A DNA stretch of 64,000 bases from Cryobacterium breve (lineage in GTDB: Bacteria; Actinomycetota; Actinomycetes; Actinomycetales; Microbacteriaceae): NCBI RefSeq assembly GCF_004402375.1, contig NZ_SOGJ01000011.1, forward strand, positions 186,001 through 250,000, given 5' to 3'. Positions 35,901-43,457 of this stretch are shown here, piece after piece (the stretch's first letter is position 1; each line of letters begins with the position of its first letter). The position numbers were made by a program, and so were the translations under genes. The notes below the pieces were generated by a model. It made no database searches. It saw only the letters and a list, made by a program, of their open reading frames with translations, and was not told the DNA's origin.

Positions 35901-38232
35901 TCACGAGTGGCGGCACGGGCACGACGGTGACACCTGCCGTGGAGGTGGCCTGCCCGTCACTGATCGTGTAGGTGAACTGCACCTGCTGGGTCAGGGCCGC
36001 CGAGGCCGTGACCCGCAGGACGGTGTTGGTCAGGATTTCAACGGAGACCAGGTCCTGAGCACCCTCAGCGTTCACGGACTGGACCGCCAGGACCCTCCCG
36101 CCGGGCGAGACGTCATTGTTCAGCACAGGCAGGGAGAGAGGTTCGCCGGCGCGCAGGTAGGCGGTGTCCTTGACCGCGATCGGCGGCAACAGCTCGATCG
36201 GGTTTTCCTTGACGTCCACCCGGATGAGGCCGACGCTCGACGCGGCTCCGGAACCGAGGCTGTAGGTGAAGACATAGCTGCCGGCCGTGGGTGCGGACAC
36301 CGCCACGGTGCCGCGGTCGAGGTTGATGACCGCGGAGACGGTATCGGGAACGTCGTTGACCCCGATCAGGGCCAGCGGCTCGCCGGACGGGGACACGTCA
36401 TTGTCCAGCGGTTCGATGAGGACCGTCTCCCCGACGAAGGCGGTCGCGAAATCCGGGGTGCCGACCGGGTTGAGGCTGCCGACGGCTTGGACGTCGACGG
36501 TGAGTACGCCCGTTGCGGTGAGTGTGCCGTCCGACACGACGAATTGCACCTCCTTGACTCCGAGTTCGGCGGTGCGGCTCTCGAAGGTTATGAACCCCTC
36601 CGGTCCGAACCGCACCCCGTCGCCGGTGGTGGGCGATGCCGAAACGAGGTAGATGTCGTCGCCGTCCGGATCGATCCAGTCGCTCAGCACGTTGTAGCTG
36701 ACGAGCTGGCCCTGCTCGACCGAGACGGCGCCGGCCCGGTGCGACAACGGAGCCTCGTTGAGCTCGAACGGTCGCAACGTGAGGTTGACGCTCGCCTCGG
36801 CTACGGCCCCGCGTCCATCGGCGACCGTGTAGCGGAAGCTCACGGTTCCCGCGAGTCCGGGTGCCGGCGTGAACTGCAGCGCACGCCCGCCGTCGATGTA
36901 GTCCAGGCTGCCCTGCGAGTCGGAGAAACCGTTGGTGTTGACCACCGTCAGAACGTCGCCGTCCGGGTCGGTGTCGTTCTCGAGCACGGACAGCACGGTG
37001 GACTTGCCGGGGCGCACACCGTAGGTGTCGTCGTTCGCCACGGGTGCCCGGTTCTGCGGCGTGCGTTCGGCGAGGGTGTCCTCGAACGACTGCTGCGAGG
37101 CCTTCTCATCGCCCTCTTCGGAGTCTTCCTCCTGGGGCGGGGTCACCTCGTCCCAGTTCTCGACCAGGCGCATGTTGGCGTCGACGAGCCACACGTTTCC
37201 GTTGGAGAGATTGTTGAGGGCGATCACGTTCCGGTTCACCCGGAATTCCAGCGTCGAACCCTGCGTCGGCTGGGCGATGGTCTGGATTGTGGGTTGTTCG
37301 TCGGTGCAGGCGGCGAGGTAGGACTGGGCGCCTGCCCAAGCTGCGTGGCCGCATCCGTTCAGCCAGACCGGTGCCGACACGTCCTTGGGATCGGTGAGTG
37401 CCGCGTCGATCCCCGCCGGAATCTCCACGGTCTCCCCACCGTCGAGGGAAACCTGGAGCAGGGAATCCCCCGTGGCGAGCACGACGAACGCGTTCTCCGC
37501 TCCGCTCTGCTGCAGCTTGAGCGCTGGGCCAGGAAGCTCGATGGTTCCACCGCCGACAATGAGCCGGTTCTGCTTGGTGTCGAGCACGACGGGAGTCTCA
37601 CCGACCGCGGCGATCTGGTGCGCACTCAGGGTAGGGAGGTCGCTGCGCTGCGGCACGCTGCCCGGCTTCTCGATCGTGACGAGTTTCTTCTTCGCGGGCG
37701 ATGTTCCGAACACGGCGCCGTTCTGGGACACGGCCACGTGGCCGCCCTTGCCGAGCGTGACGACAGGGTCCGTCGTCTTCGGGTCGAAATTCAGGTCCTG
37801 GGCCGCGTTGATCACCCAGACCGCACCGGTGCCGGGTGAGTGGACCGCGATGGTATCGCCGCCGTAGGCGACCTCGGACCCCACCGGCAGATCGACGCGC
37901 TGACCGAGGGTGGTGAAGGCCGGGTCGATCCGTTCGAGGGATCCGACACTCTGGTCGAAGAGGAAGACGTCATCGCCGTCTTGCAGCACGTCGAAGGCGT
38001 TGGAGGAGGTGTTCACCGACCCGTTGAGCTCTTCGATCTGGCGGTTGAGCCGGCCGGCGAGCAGCTGTTTCCCGTTCGTCACCCACACGTCCGTGGCAAC
38101 GAGGTCGACGTCGGTGACCGGGAATCCCTGATGCAGCACCGCGAACGTCACCGGCACACCGGCCAGGACCACCATCGCCATCACGGAGGCCGAGGCTGTG
38201 CGGGCACGAAGCCACGAGCTGAAGGTGCCCAA
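32905..38232 (-). CDS. Giant membrane-anchored Ig-like/fibronectin type III repeat protein
   Basis: 1775 residues. Residues 10-35 are a membrane anchor. About 40-340 look like a beta-propeller (repeated short strands such as VWVTNGKQLL, DDVFLFDQS, GAVWVINAA). An acidic linker follows, then about eleven cadherin/Big_9-like modules of 90 residues, several with PVAVDD...VLxND..P-G-type motifs, from about 395 to 1490. Two fibronectin III domains, a proline run, and a C-terminal domain with one Cys pair complete it. TTG at 38232 is supported by AAGGGG 6 nt upstream. It probably forms a long surface or wall-spanning rod that senses or organises the envelope with the linked kinase. Confidence 0.88.
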   Translation of the reverse strand: MGTFSSWLRARTASASVMAMVVLAGVPVTFAVLHQGFPVTDVDLVATDVWVTNGKQLLAGRLNRQIEELNGSVNTSSNAFDVLQDGDDVFLFDQSVGSLERIDPAFTTLGQRVDLPVGSEVAYGGDTIAVHSPGTGAVWVINAAQDLNFDPKTTDPVVTLGKGGHVAVSQNGAVFGTSPAKKKLVTIEKPGSVPQRSDLPTLSAHQIAAVGETPVVLDTKQNRLIVGGGTIELPGPALKLQQSGAENAFVVLATGDSLLQVSLDGGETVEIPAGIDAALTDPKDVSAPVWLNGCGHAAWAGAQSYLAACTDEQPTIQTIAQPTQGSTLEFRVNRNVIALNNLSNGNVWLVDANMRLVENWDEVTPPQEEDSEEGDEKASQQSFEDTLAERTPQNRAPVANDDTYGVRPGKSTVLSVLENDTDPDGDVLTVVNTNGFSDSQGSLDYIDGGRALQFTPAPGLAGTVSFRYTVADGRGAVAEASVNLTLRPFELNEAPLSHRAGAVSVEQGQLVSYNVLSDWIDPDGDDIYLVSASPTTGDGVRFGPEGFITFESRTAELGVKEVQFVVSDGTLTATGVLTVDVQAVGSLNPVGTPDFATAFVGETVLIEPLDNDVSPSGEPLALIGVNDVPDTVSAVINLDRGTVAVSAPTAGSYVFTYSLGSGAASSVGLIRVDVKENPIELLPPIAVKDTAYLRAGEPLSLPVLNNDVSPGGRVLAVQSVNAEGAQDLVSVEILTNTVLRVTASAALTQQVQFTYTISDGQATSTAGVTVVPVPPLVKHQPPVAVDDSVSVRAGDIVSVSVLDNDFHPDSATMTLSPDLVDTGNTGGLAFATGKQVRFQAPREPGSYSVGYAITDPYLETASAVVRFTVIGPDKANNQAPTPLPLTVRTFADSSIKVQVPLDGIDPDGDSVYLTNVTTPPGLGRITKQGSDFFYYQAYPGTAGTDTFTYEVADTYGRTALGTVRIGVIPRPVALLPPNAVDDAIEIKPGRTGSVPVVLNDSDPNGYKLTLSKKLPEVAEDLVATVKGSRIIIDAPDVEGTYTIRYEITNGHGGAATAFVQVKVTADAKAQYPSAIDHIIEPKDVLTAATVDVKVRDRAENPSGLIEDLVVSLEGPNAASGMILPDGTVKVTPTNARQAIAYRLTNDVDKLSATAFIVVPAKPGADEEDKPADEQAFPPPFLKPLPEQLVRMNDSKTWNLADIVAVPSGRPATILSATATNANGSASLLDPVTLGFSGATDYRGPASVTFVVTDGSSATDPDGNQATLTIPVTVGDPNSEDVAPTFTPPNVTIEAGEPTLDVNLRTSSGHPNPQIVEELSYGSLTGTSADVEATLSGGTLVVSAPLGVQPGTKVTLNFTVTYKEFTIPGSVTVTVVSSTRAKPQAVDDSGPNGQGIETRPSQSIPIPVLENDYNPYAQDGKPLTVTGATIEQQVGTATVSHTASGVTINTGSGATGTLTVVYRIQDATKDTARETQGRVRLVIRNEPDAPGKPSAVEGDGSASVTFNAPASNNSPIIEYTIYWTGGGQKNVGAAGTHSIGGLTNGTNYSFTVVARNAIGRSSSSVGSNTVMPFGVPGSPSSANLDAPGQGTGALSLSWSAPSSDGGRGVTSYNYQWIQGSNGTGSTNGGRSATATGAVNTPYQYQVQACNARGCSGWTQSNVATPQPAPPPPPPPSATMYKGPGASVAGCSSASTCHKVGLNYANFTPGSYLITTINSWGNVSESTYTLGASGQMLTSNVLGTRPPDESIVVRLTRVSDGAVFYSNTITGAQWNAM

Positions 38233-38335
38233 CCGTTACCCCTTGCTCACTTGCAAATCCCCCGGAAGCAGCCTTTACGGACCTCGCTCAGCATCCAAAC
38301 TAACATGTCCGCCGAAAGCGGAACGCCGGGATGGG

Positions 38336-39967
38336 TCAGCGGTCGCAGACCCGATTCGCCTCGGAGAGCTTGCCGTCGCTGCGTTGCAGGTAGAGGTCGA
38401 TGCAAACCCGTTCCCCCGGAGTGACTTGGTCCACGGCGATGTCGGCGGACGAGCTCAACTGGGGCTGGTTCGGGGCTTCAGCGCGTGCCCACCGGTACAC
38501 ATCGTTGTCCTGCGGGTCAGGGTTGGTCACCGAAAATGTGACGACGGTGCCATCGACGGAGGTGGCCGTTCCCTCGAGGGTCAACAGGGGCACCCCCGCC
38601 ACTACGTCGGCGTTGCCGGCGGGGCTGGATGGTCTCGTGGTCGGAGTGAGACCGGGGGCCGTGCTCCCCGTCACGAATGCCGCAGCGAGGACTGCGGCGA
38701 CCAGCACGACGCCGGCGGCAGCGGATATTCCGACGATGAGCCCGCGGCGCCCGGGCTGCGGAGCGGCGTCCTCGGGCGCGGACTCTGCCTCGAGTGCGAC
38801 GGCTGCGGGCACTGCGACCGGTGGGCCCCGGAGCACGGTGGCTTCGGCGGGAGACGCCGACGACGTCGGCTCCGGCCGGTGATTGACGACGAAGGCTCCG
38901 CGGACCGGGGTCCCCGGGGCGGTTCCGGCGCGTGTCGCCGCGGACGGAACCATGGGCCGGGCGGGCCGCGTCGGCTGCGCCGCGATCGTGACCACCGAGC
39001 GCGCGCGGGTCTCGTTCTCCCCGGCACCGGTGGACGCAGAGGGCTCGGCCAGGGTCAGGCGGGGAACCTCGATGGCCGTGGCGGAGTACCCAAGCTCCAG
39101 CTCGATGCGCTGCAGTGCACGGGCGAAGTCGACGGCGCTGGAATAGCGGCTGGCACGGTCGGTGGACATGCCCTTGGCTAGCACGGCGAGCAGGGAAGCG
39201 GGCATGTCACTCCGGCCGATCGGCGTGATCACGCCGCGTTCGATCCGGCCGATCAGGTCGAGGGTGCCGTTGGACCGCCCGCCGATCTCGAACGGGGTGC
39301 GGCCGGCGAGGAGTGTGTGCAGGGTGGCGGCCAGGGAGAACACGTCACTGCGCACATCCGGCGTCGGGGCGTCCTCGAACATCTCGGGTGGCGACCACGG
39401 CACGCTGAGGCCCACGTCCTGGGTCTCGTCAGCGCCGTGGCCGGTGCCCGCGGCGGCGCCCCGGTGCAGACTGGTTTGGTCGAGGGTGGTCGAAATGCCG
39501 AAGTCGGTGAGGGCAGGGCCGCCGAAATCGTTGGTCAGCACGTTCGCGGGCTTGATGTCTCGGTGCAGAATTCCGGCGGTGTGCGCCGTCGCGACGGCAC
39601 CGGCAAGGCGCACCCCGATCCGCAGCGTGTCTTCCACCGTGAGCGGTTCCCGCTTGTACCGCTCCGAGAGGCTCGGGCCGGCACAGTACTCCATGACGAG
39701 GAACGGGCGCCCGTCGCCCGCGACACCGGCGTGATAGATGGTCACGATCGACGGATGCGTGGACAGCTGCGCCATCAGGTTCGCCTCATCGACGAAGCGG
39801 GCCTTGGTCAAATCGTTGAGCTGCTCGGTCAGCAGCACCTTGACGGCCACCCGGCGACGCGGCAGTTGCTGGTCATAGAGGAAGACGTCCGAGAACCCGC
39901 CCGACCCCAACGTCGACACGAACTCGTAGCCGGGCAGCTCGGGCGGCGAGGAGACGGCGCTGCTCAC
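38336..39967 (-). CDS. Membrane-spanning Ser/Thr protein kinase
   Basis: PknB-like kinase of 543 residues. The glycine loop is LGSGGFSDVF (20-29), catalytic Lys43, HRDIKPANVL (135-144) and DFG (155-157). A Pro/Ala-rich juxtamembrane segment precedes one helix near residues 415-440. The small outside domain (about 100 residues) has two cysteines (GERVCIDLY, NRVCDR), not PASTA repeats. GTG at 39967 overlaps the FHA gene stop (GTGA). It probably phosphorylates the FHA protein or cassette partners and is opposed by the PP2C upstream. Confidence 0.93.
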   Translation of the reverse strand: MSSAVSSPPELPGYEFVSTLGSGGFSDVFLYDQQLPRRRVAVKVLLTEQLNDLTKARFVDEANLMAQLSTHPSIVTIYHAGVAGDGRPFLVMEYCAGPSLSERYKREPLTVEDTLRIGVRLAGAVATAHTAGILHRDIKPANVLTNDFGGPALTDFGISTTLDQTSLHRGAAAGTGHGADETQDVGLSVPWSPPEMFEDAPTPDVRSDVFSLAATLHTLLAGRTPFEIGGRSNGTLDLIGRIERGVITPIGRSDMPASLLAVLAKGMSTDRASRYSSAVDFARALQRIELELGYSATAIEVPRLTLAEPSASTGAGENETRARSVVTIAAQPTRPARPMVPSAATRAGTAPGTPVRGAFVVNHRPEPTSSASPAEATVLRGPPVAVPAAVALEAESAPEDAAPQPGRRGLIVGISAAAGVVLVAAVLAAAFVTGSTAPGLTPTTRPSSPAGNADVVAGVPLLTLEGTATSVDGTVVTFSVTNPDPQDNDVYRWARAEAPNQPQLSSSADIAVDQVTPGERVCIDLYLQRSDGKLSEANRVCDR

Positions 39968-41127
39968 CGGTCCTCGCCCACCGTGATCGTCACGCCGCCG
40001 CCCAGGTCGATTACGGTTCCCACCAGAACAGAGGCCGCTTCCCCCGTCCGCAGCTTCTGCGGCGGCCGGCCGGGCAGCACGATGACCGTGCCGTTGCGGG
40101 AGAGCAGGTCGGTCACGACCACGGTGTCCCCCTCCACGGTGACCCGCACATGGTTGCGGGAGATGTCCTGGTCGGCTCCCCCGAGACTCACCAGCCGCGG
40201 AAGCTGTCCGCCGGGAACCTGGTTCACGCTGGGCGCGCGGCCGATCACGACGGGCTGGTGGCCGAGCGTCTCACGGCCGCCGCCCGGTAGGAGTAGGAAA
40301 AGGGTGGACGCCGTGGGATGGGTGGCGACGGATGCGGTTCCCGCGACTCTGGCAGCGTCCCGGAATATGCGGAGGTCCCCGCTCATGACCGTCAGCCCGT
40401 CATGGTGGTCGGAGTCCACCGACTCGGGCGCCACCCGGTGGGGCTTCCGAGCGACGCTCACGACGGTCTGATCGGCGACAGTGTCGATCCCGAACGCCGA
40501 CGCGCTGATGGTGACGTCGCTGATCGTGTTCTGGCTTGGCGACACCACCGGGGACGGCGCTGTGCTCGATAACCCGGGCACGGGCCCGATCCGCCCCGGA
40601 GCGGCGACGACGGGCGCGGGGACGACGGGCGCGACCTGTGCGGGCGCAACGTGTGCACGCATGACCTGGGACATCCGTGTCACCACCGTCAGGTGGCGGG
40701 CACGCACTACGCCTGCCACGAGCGGCAAGGTCGTTCCGGCGCCGCGCTGGTCGGCCCCGGCCCCGCATTCGACCTGGAACTGACCTACGCCCGTGAAAGA
40801 CTGTTCACGCCAGGTGGCGACGCCGGCACCGGACAGATCCTCGGGGCCGGTGCTGGTGGTCAGGCGGAGGGACACGTCACCTCGCACGATGGCGTTCACG
40901 CTTGCCCCGACGGACGGGTTTCCCTGCCAGGTCACCAACACGAACGACGGTGCAGTGAACAGGCCACGCGCCGTGAGTCCGTCGAGCATTCCCTGCACGC
41001 CGCCGTCGAGACTGTCCCAGAGCCGACCAGCCTGATCGGATGAGCCGTCAGAGCGAACCACAACGAGCTGTCCGTCCAGCGTTGCCGCAAGCCAGTCCCC
41101 CGACTCGTCGCATTCATACGAGAGCAT
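39964..41127 (-). CDS. FHA domain protein
   Basis: The 387-residue protein has no signal peptide. The N-terminal 150 residues are a conserved but unnamed module; the middle is Pro/Ala-rich (about 160-200). The C-terminus is an FHA domain: VVIGRAPS, DQDISRNHVRVTVEGD and TDLLSRNGTVI, with the Arg, Ser-Arg-Asn-His and Asn residues that read phosphothreonine. It sits between PP2C and the kinase and is a likely adaptor that recruits phosphorylated partners. It starts 7 nt after the PP2C stop. Confidence 0.9.
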   Translation of the reverse strand: MLSYECDESGDWLAATLDGQLVVVRSDGSSDQAGRLWDSLDGGVQGMLDGLTARGLFTAPSFVLVTWQGNPSVGASVNAIVRGDVSLRLTTSTGPEDLSGAGVATWREQSFTGVGQFQVECGAGADQRGAGTTLPLVAGVVRARHLTVVTRMSQVMRAHVAPAQVAPVVPAPVVAAPGRIGPVPGLSSTAPSPVVSPSQNTISDVTISASAFGIDTVADQTVVSVARKPHRVAPESVDSDHHDGLTVMSGDLRIFRDAARVAGTASVATHPTASTLFLLLPGGGRETLGHQPVVIGRAPSVNQVPGGQLPRLVSLGGADQDISRNHVRVTVEGDTVVVTDLLSRNGTVIVLPGRPPQKLRTGEAASVLVGTVIDLGGGVTITVGEDR

Positions 41128-41134
41128 CTGTCAT

Positions 41135-42016
41135 CTACCCCTGGCTTCTTGGCCTCGTGTCTTCGAGATGCTCATGCACCCCTGTCGCTCGCTCACTCGT
41201 ATTCGCGGGGTCGTCCTGCTCCGGATTCCCGAGCACCGACTCCACGTACACGACCGTAACGTTATCGTGCCCACCCCGGGCCAGTGCCGCGTCGACGAGG
41301 ACATCGGCCAGAGACCGGTCCGGCTCCGCATTCCCGTCGTACGACGCGAGGAGCGCTTCGATCTCACCGGTGCCGAGTTCCTTGGTCAGTCCGTCCGAAC
41401 AAATCAGGAACGAGTGCCGGCCGGCAGCCGGAAGAAGCCACACATCGGCGTCCACGGACTCGTCGGCCCCGATCGCACGCGTGATCACGTTGCGTTCCGG
41501 ATGCTGCTCCGCTTCATCTTGGGAGATGAGTCCTGCGTCGACCAGTTCCTGCACCGCGGAGTGGTCGACGCTCAGCTGCACCAGCGTGCGCCCGTCCCAG
41601 GTGTAGACCCGGGAGTCGCCGATGTTGAAGGCCATCCAGTGAAAGCCCACGTCGTCTCCGGCGTCGACGAATGCCACGCCGGCGAGGGTGGTTCCGGACA
41701 CGGCGGTGCCGTAGTCGTCGACGGCGCTCAGGTCCCGCACGGCGTCGTTCGACGAGTGGATCGCGTCAAGGATCCGCTCCGGCGTCGAAGGCGCGTCACG
41801 CGCGATGTGCTCGTCGAACACGCGCGCGACGGTCTGACTCGCCGCATCGCCGTGCGCGTGTCCGCCCATGCCGTCGGCGACGAAGAAGACCGGCGCCTGC
41901 GCAATGAAACTGTCCTCGTTCACCTTTCGTTCCCGGCCCACGTCACTGCGCGCGCTGAACACGAATCGCACGCGGGTCGTTGGGAGTACCAGTTCGCTCA
42001 CACTCAGCGCGGCCAC
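41135..42016 (-). CDS. PP2C-family Ser/Thr protein phosphatase
   Basis: Metal-dependent (PPM) phosphatase, 293 residues, soluble. Motifs: ARSDVGRERKVNEDSF, FVADGMGGHAHGDAAS (metal-binding Asp-Gly-Met-Gly-Gly), NIGDSRVY, LICSDGLTKEL and GGHDNVTVVYVE. It should reverse the linked kinase. GTG at 42016 is chosen because GGAG lies 5 nt upstream; GTG at 42001 is an alternative. It follows terC after 46 nt, so it may be under the same manganese riboswitch, notable because PP2C enzymes need Mn2+ or Mg2+. Confidence 0.9.
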   Translation of the reverse strand: MAALSVSELVLPTTRVRFVFSARSDVGRERKVNEDSFIAQAPVFFVADGMGGHAHGDAASQTVARVFDEHIARDAPSTPERILDAIHSSNDAVRDLSAVDDYGTAVSGTTLAGVAFVDAGDDVGFHWMAFNIGDSRVYTWDGRTLVQLSVDHSAVQELVDAGLISQDEAEQHPERNVITRAIGADESVDADVWLLPAAGRHSFLICSDGLTKELGTGEIEALLASYDGNAEPDRSLADVLVDAALARGGHDNVTVVYVESVLGNPEQDDPANTSERATGVHEHLEDTRPRSQG

Positions 42017-42062
42017 GTCTGCTCCAGTGTTCTCACTTGCCTGCGGTGCAGGGCGACGGATG

Positions 42063-43088
42063 TCAATCCTCGACGAAGTGCGGAATTTCCTCGGCGAGGG
42101 TGTGCCCGCGCCGGCGCGCATCCCGTCGAGCCTTGATCAGACTGGCAACGGTGGCCACGGCCATGGAGACGATGATCACACCCAGCGAGGTCCAGGTGTC
42201 GATCTCCGGCGCCCACGCCACTCCCTCGCCACCGTTGATGAAGAAAACCTCATTGGTGTGCAGAGCGTGGAATACGAGCTTGACGCCGATGAAGAACAAG
42301 ATGAAGGCGATGCCGTACTTGAGGTACTCGAGGCGTTCGAGCAGCCCGCCGAGCAGGAAGTAGAGCTGGCGCAGACCCATCAGGGCGAACACGTTCGCGG
42401 TGAACACGATGAAGGGGCTCTGCGTGATCCCGAAGATCGCCGGGATCGAGTCAAGCGCGAAGACCAGGTCGGTGGTTCCGATCGCAAGCAGCACGATCAA
42501 CATCGGGGTGAACACCTTCTTGCCGTCAACCAACGTGCGCAGTTTGGAGCCGTCGAACGACGAGGAGATATTCATGTGCTTGCGCAGGTAGCGGATCAGG
42601 CCGTTGTCGGCCTCATCAACGTCCGGTTCCTTTGCCAGGGCCTGGTGTACCGCCGTGTAGAGCAGAAAAGCACCGAATATGTAGAAGATCCAGCTGAAGT
42701 TCTCAATCAGCTGCGCGCCCAGCAGGATGAAGATGCCGCGCAGCACGAGGGCGATGATGATGCCCACGATGAGCACTTCCTGCTGGTACTTCCGTGGCAC
42801 GGAGAACCTCGCCATGATGATGACGAAGACGAAGAGGTTGTCGATGCTCAGGCTGTATTCGGTGAGCCAGCCGGCGAGGAACTGCCCCGCGTGTTCGGCG
42901 TCGCCCAGCACCAGCATGAGCAGGGCGAAGACCAGGGCCAGAGCCACATAGAAGGCCACCCACAGGCTGGCCTCTCGCATGGAGGGCACGTGAGGGCGCT
43001 TGAAGACGATGAGGAGGTCGGCAAGCAGGATGAGCGTCAGGACGACGAGCGACCCAATCTCAAACCAGAGCGGAAGAGCGAGATCCAT
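42063..43088 (-). CDS. TerC/Alx-family membrane protein (probable Mn2+ exporter)
   Basis: 341 residues with about nine hydrophobic helices and the TerC signatures LTEYSLSIDNLFVFVII and DLVFALDSIPAIFGIT, whose acidic residues are proposed metal ligands. Family members Alx and TerC move manganese or support metal loading of exported enzymes. ATG at 43088 is preferred over a TTG 18 nt upstream; AAAGG lies 10 nt before it and can pair with a nearby CCTT. The leader contains a yybP-ykoY-like manganese riboswitch, which supports the Mn assignment. Confidence 0.9.
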   Translation of the reverse strand: MDLALPLWFEIGSLVVLTLILLADLLIVFKRPHVPSMREASLWVAFYVALALVFALLMLVLGDAEHAGQFLAGWLTEYSLSIDNLFVFVIIMARFSVPRKYQQEVLIVGIIIALVLRGIFILLGAQLIENFSWIFYIFGAFLLYTAVHQALAKEPDVDEADNGLIRYLRKHMNISSSFDGSKLRTLVDGKKVFTPMLIVLLAIGTTDLVFALDSIPAIFGITQSPFIVFTANVFALMGLRQLYFLLGGLLERLEYLKYGIAFILFFIGVKLVFHALHTNEVFFINGGEGVAWAPEIDTWTSLGVIIVSMAVATVASLIKARRDARRRGHTLAEEIPHFVED

Positions 43089-43136
43089 GCGGGTAGAGCC
43101 TTTCAATGAAGGGGATGCTGGAGGCAGCAGGAAACC

Positions 43137-43255
43137 TGAAAGTCTCTCCCGTATCGATATGTCGACACCGCCGTGCCGGGGCCCCTGCGATGCGGCCCGT
43201 GTTGACGTTCACGGCGAAGTGCCCGGAACGGGCACAGGGATACTCCCTTTCACTC
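43137..43255 (-). promoter_or_regulatory. yybP-ykoY-type manganese riboswitch
   Basis: The minus-strand leader has the class landmarks in order: GTGAAAGGGAGTA (43253-43241), a GTGCCCG...CGGGCAC stem, the loop sequence CGTCA inside CCGTGAACGTCAACACGG, and a closing AGAGACTTTCA (43147-43137). TGAAAG and CTTTCA form the basal P1 stem. These match the two metal-binding loops of the Mn2+ riboswitch class, which often controls TerC/Alx genes. Downstream, CCTT can mask the AAAGG ribosome site, suggesting translational control. Confidence 0.75.
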
Positions 43256-43260
43256 GGTGG

Positions 43261-43266
43261 AGTCTA
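43261..43266 (-). promoter_or_regulatory. -10 element TAGACT of the terC transcript
   Basis: TAGACT (plus AGTCTA) ends 8 nt before the riboswitch P1 stem, so transcription would start at its first bases. The -35 region is unclear. Confidence 0.45.
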
Positions 43267-43281
43267 CCGGGGGTCCCGCTT

Positions 43282-43320
43282 AAAGAAAGACACCCGACCC
43301 CCTTCGAAAAGGGAATCGGG
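43282..43320 (-). terminator. Intrinsic terminator of tRNA-Glu
   Basis: In RNA from the minus strand, CCCGATTCCCTT (43320-43309) pairs with AAGGGGGTCGGG (43304-43293) across a TTCG tetraloop with two G-U pairs, followed by TGTCTTTCTTT. It starts 8 nt after the tRNA 3' end and separates it from terC. Confidence 0.8.
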
Positions 43321-43328
43321 CTTTATTG

Positions 43329-43401
43329 TGACCCCAGCGGGATTCGAACCCGCGTTACCGCCGTGAGAGGGCGATGTCCTAGGCCGCTAAACGATGGGGC
43401 C
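43329..43401 (-). tRNA. tRNA-Glu (anticodon CTC)
   Basis: 73 nt on the minus strand. The acceptor stem GGCCCCA pairs with TGGGGTC, the anticodon loop reads CCCTCTCAC with anticodon CTC, and the T arm is GCGGGTTCGAATCCCGC. The discriminator is A; CCA is not encoded. It follows a short leader from a CATATT box and is ended by a UUCG hairpin terminator. Confidence 0.97.
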
Positions 43402-43417
43402 GTTTTGCAACTCACCT

Positions 43418-43423
43418 AATATG
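43418..43423 (-). promoter_or_regulatory. -10 element CATATT of tRNA-Glu
   Basis: CATATT (plus AATATG) lies 16 nt upstream of the mature tRNA 5' end, implying a leader of about 10 nt. The -35 box is not clear. Confidence 0.4.
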
Positions 43424-43457
43424 CCACACGCCCGCAGGGAAAACCAAACTGAGCGTG

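Noticed and set aside
35812-37839. 675-codon plus-strand open frame
   Set aside because: Antisense to the giant Ig-like gene, whose repeats and domains are clear; no recognisable protein features.
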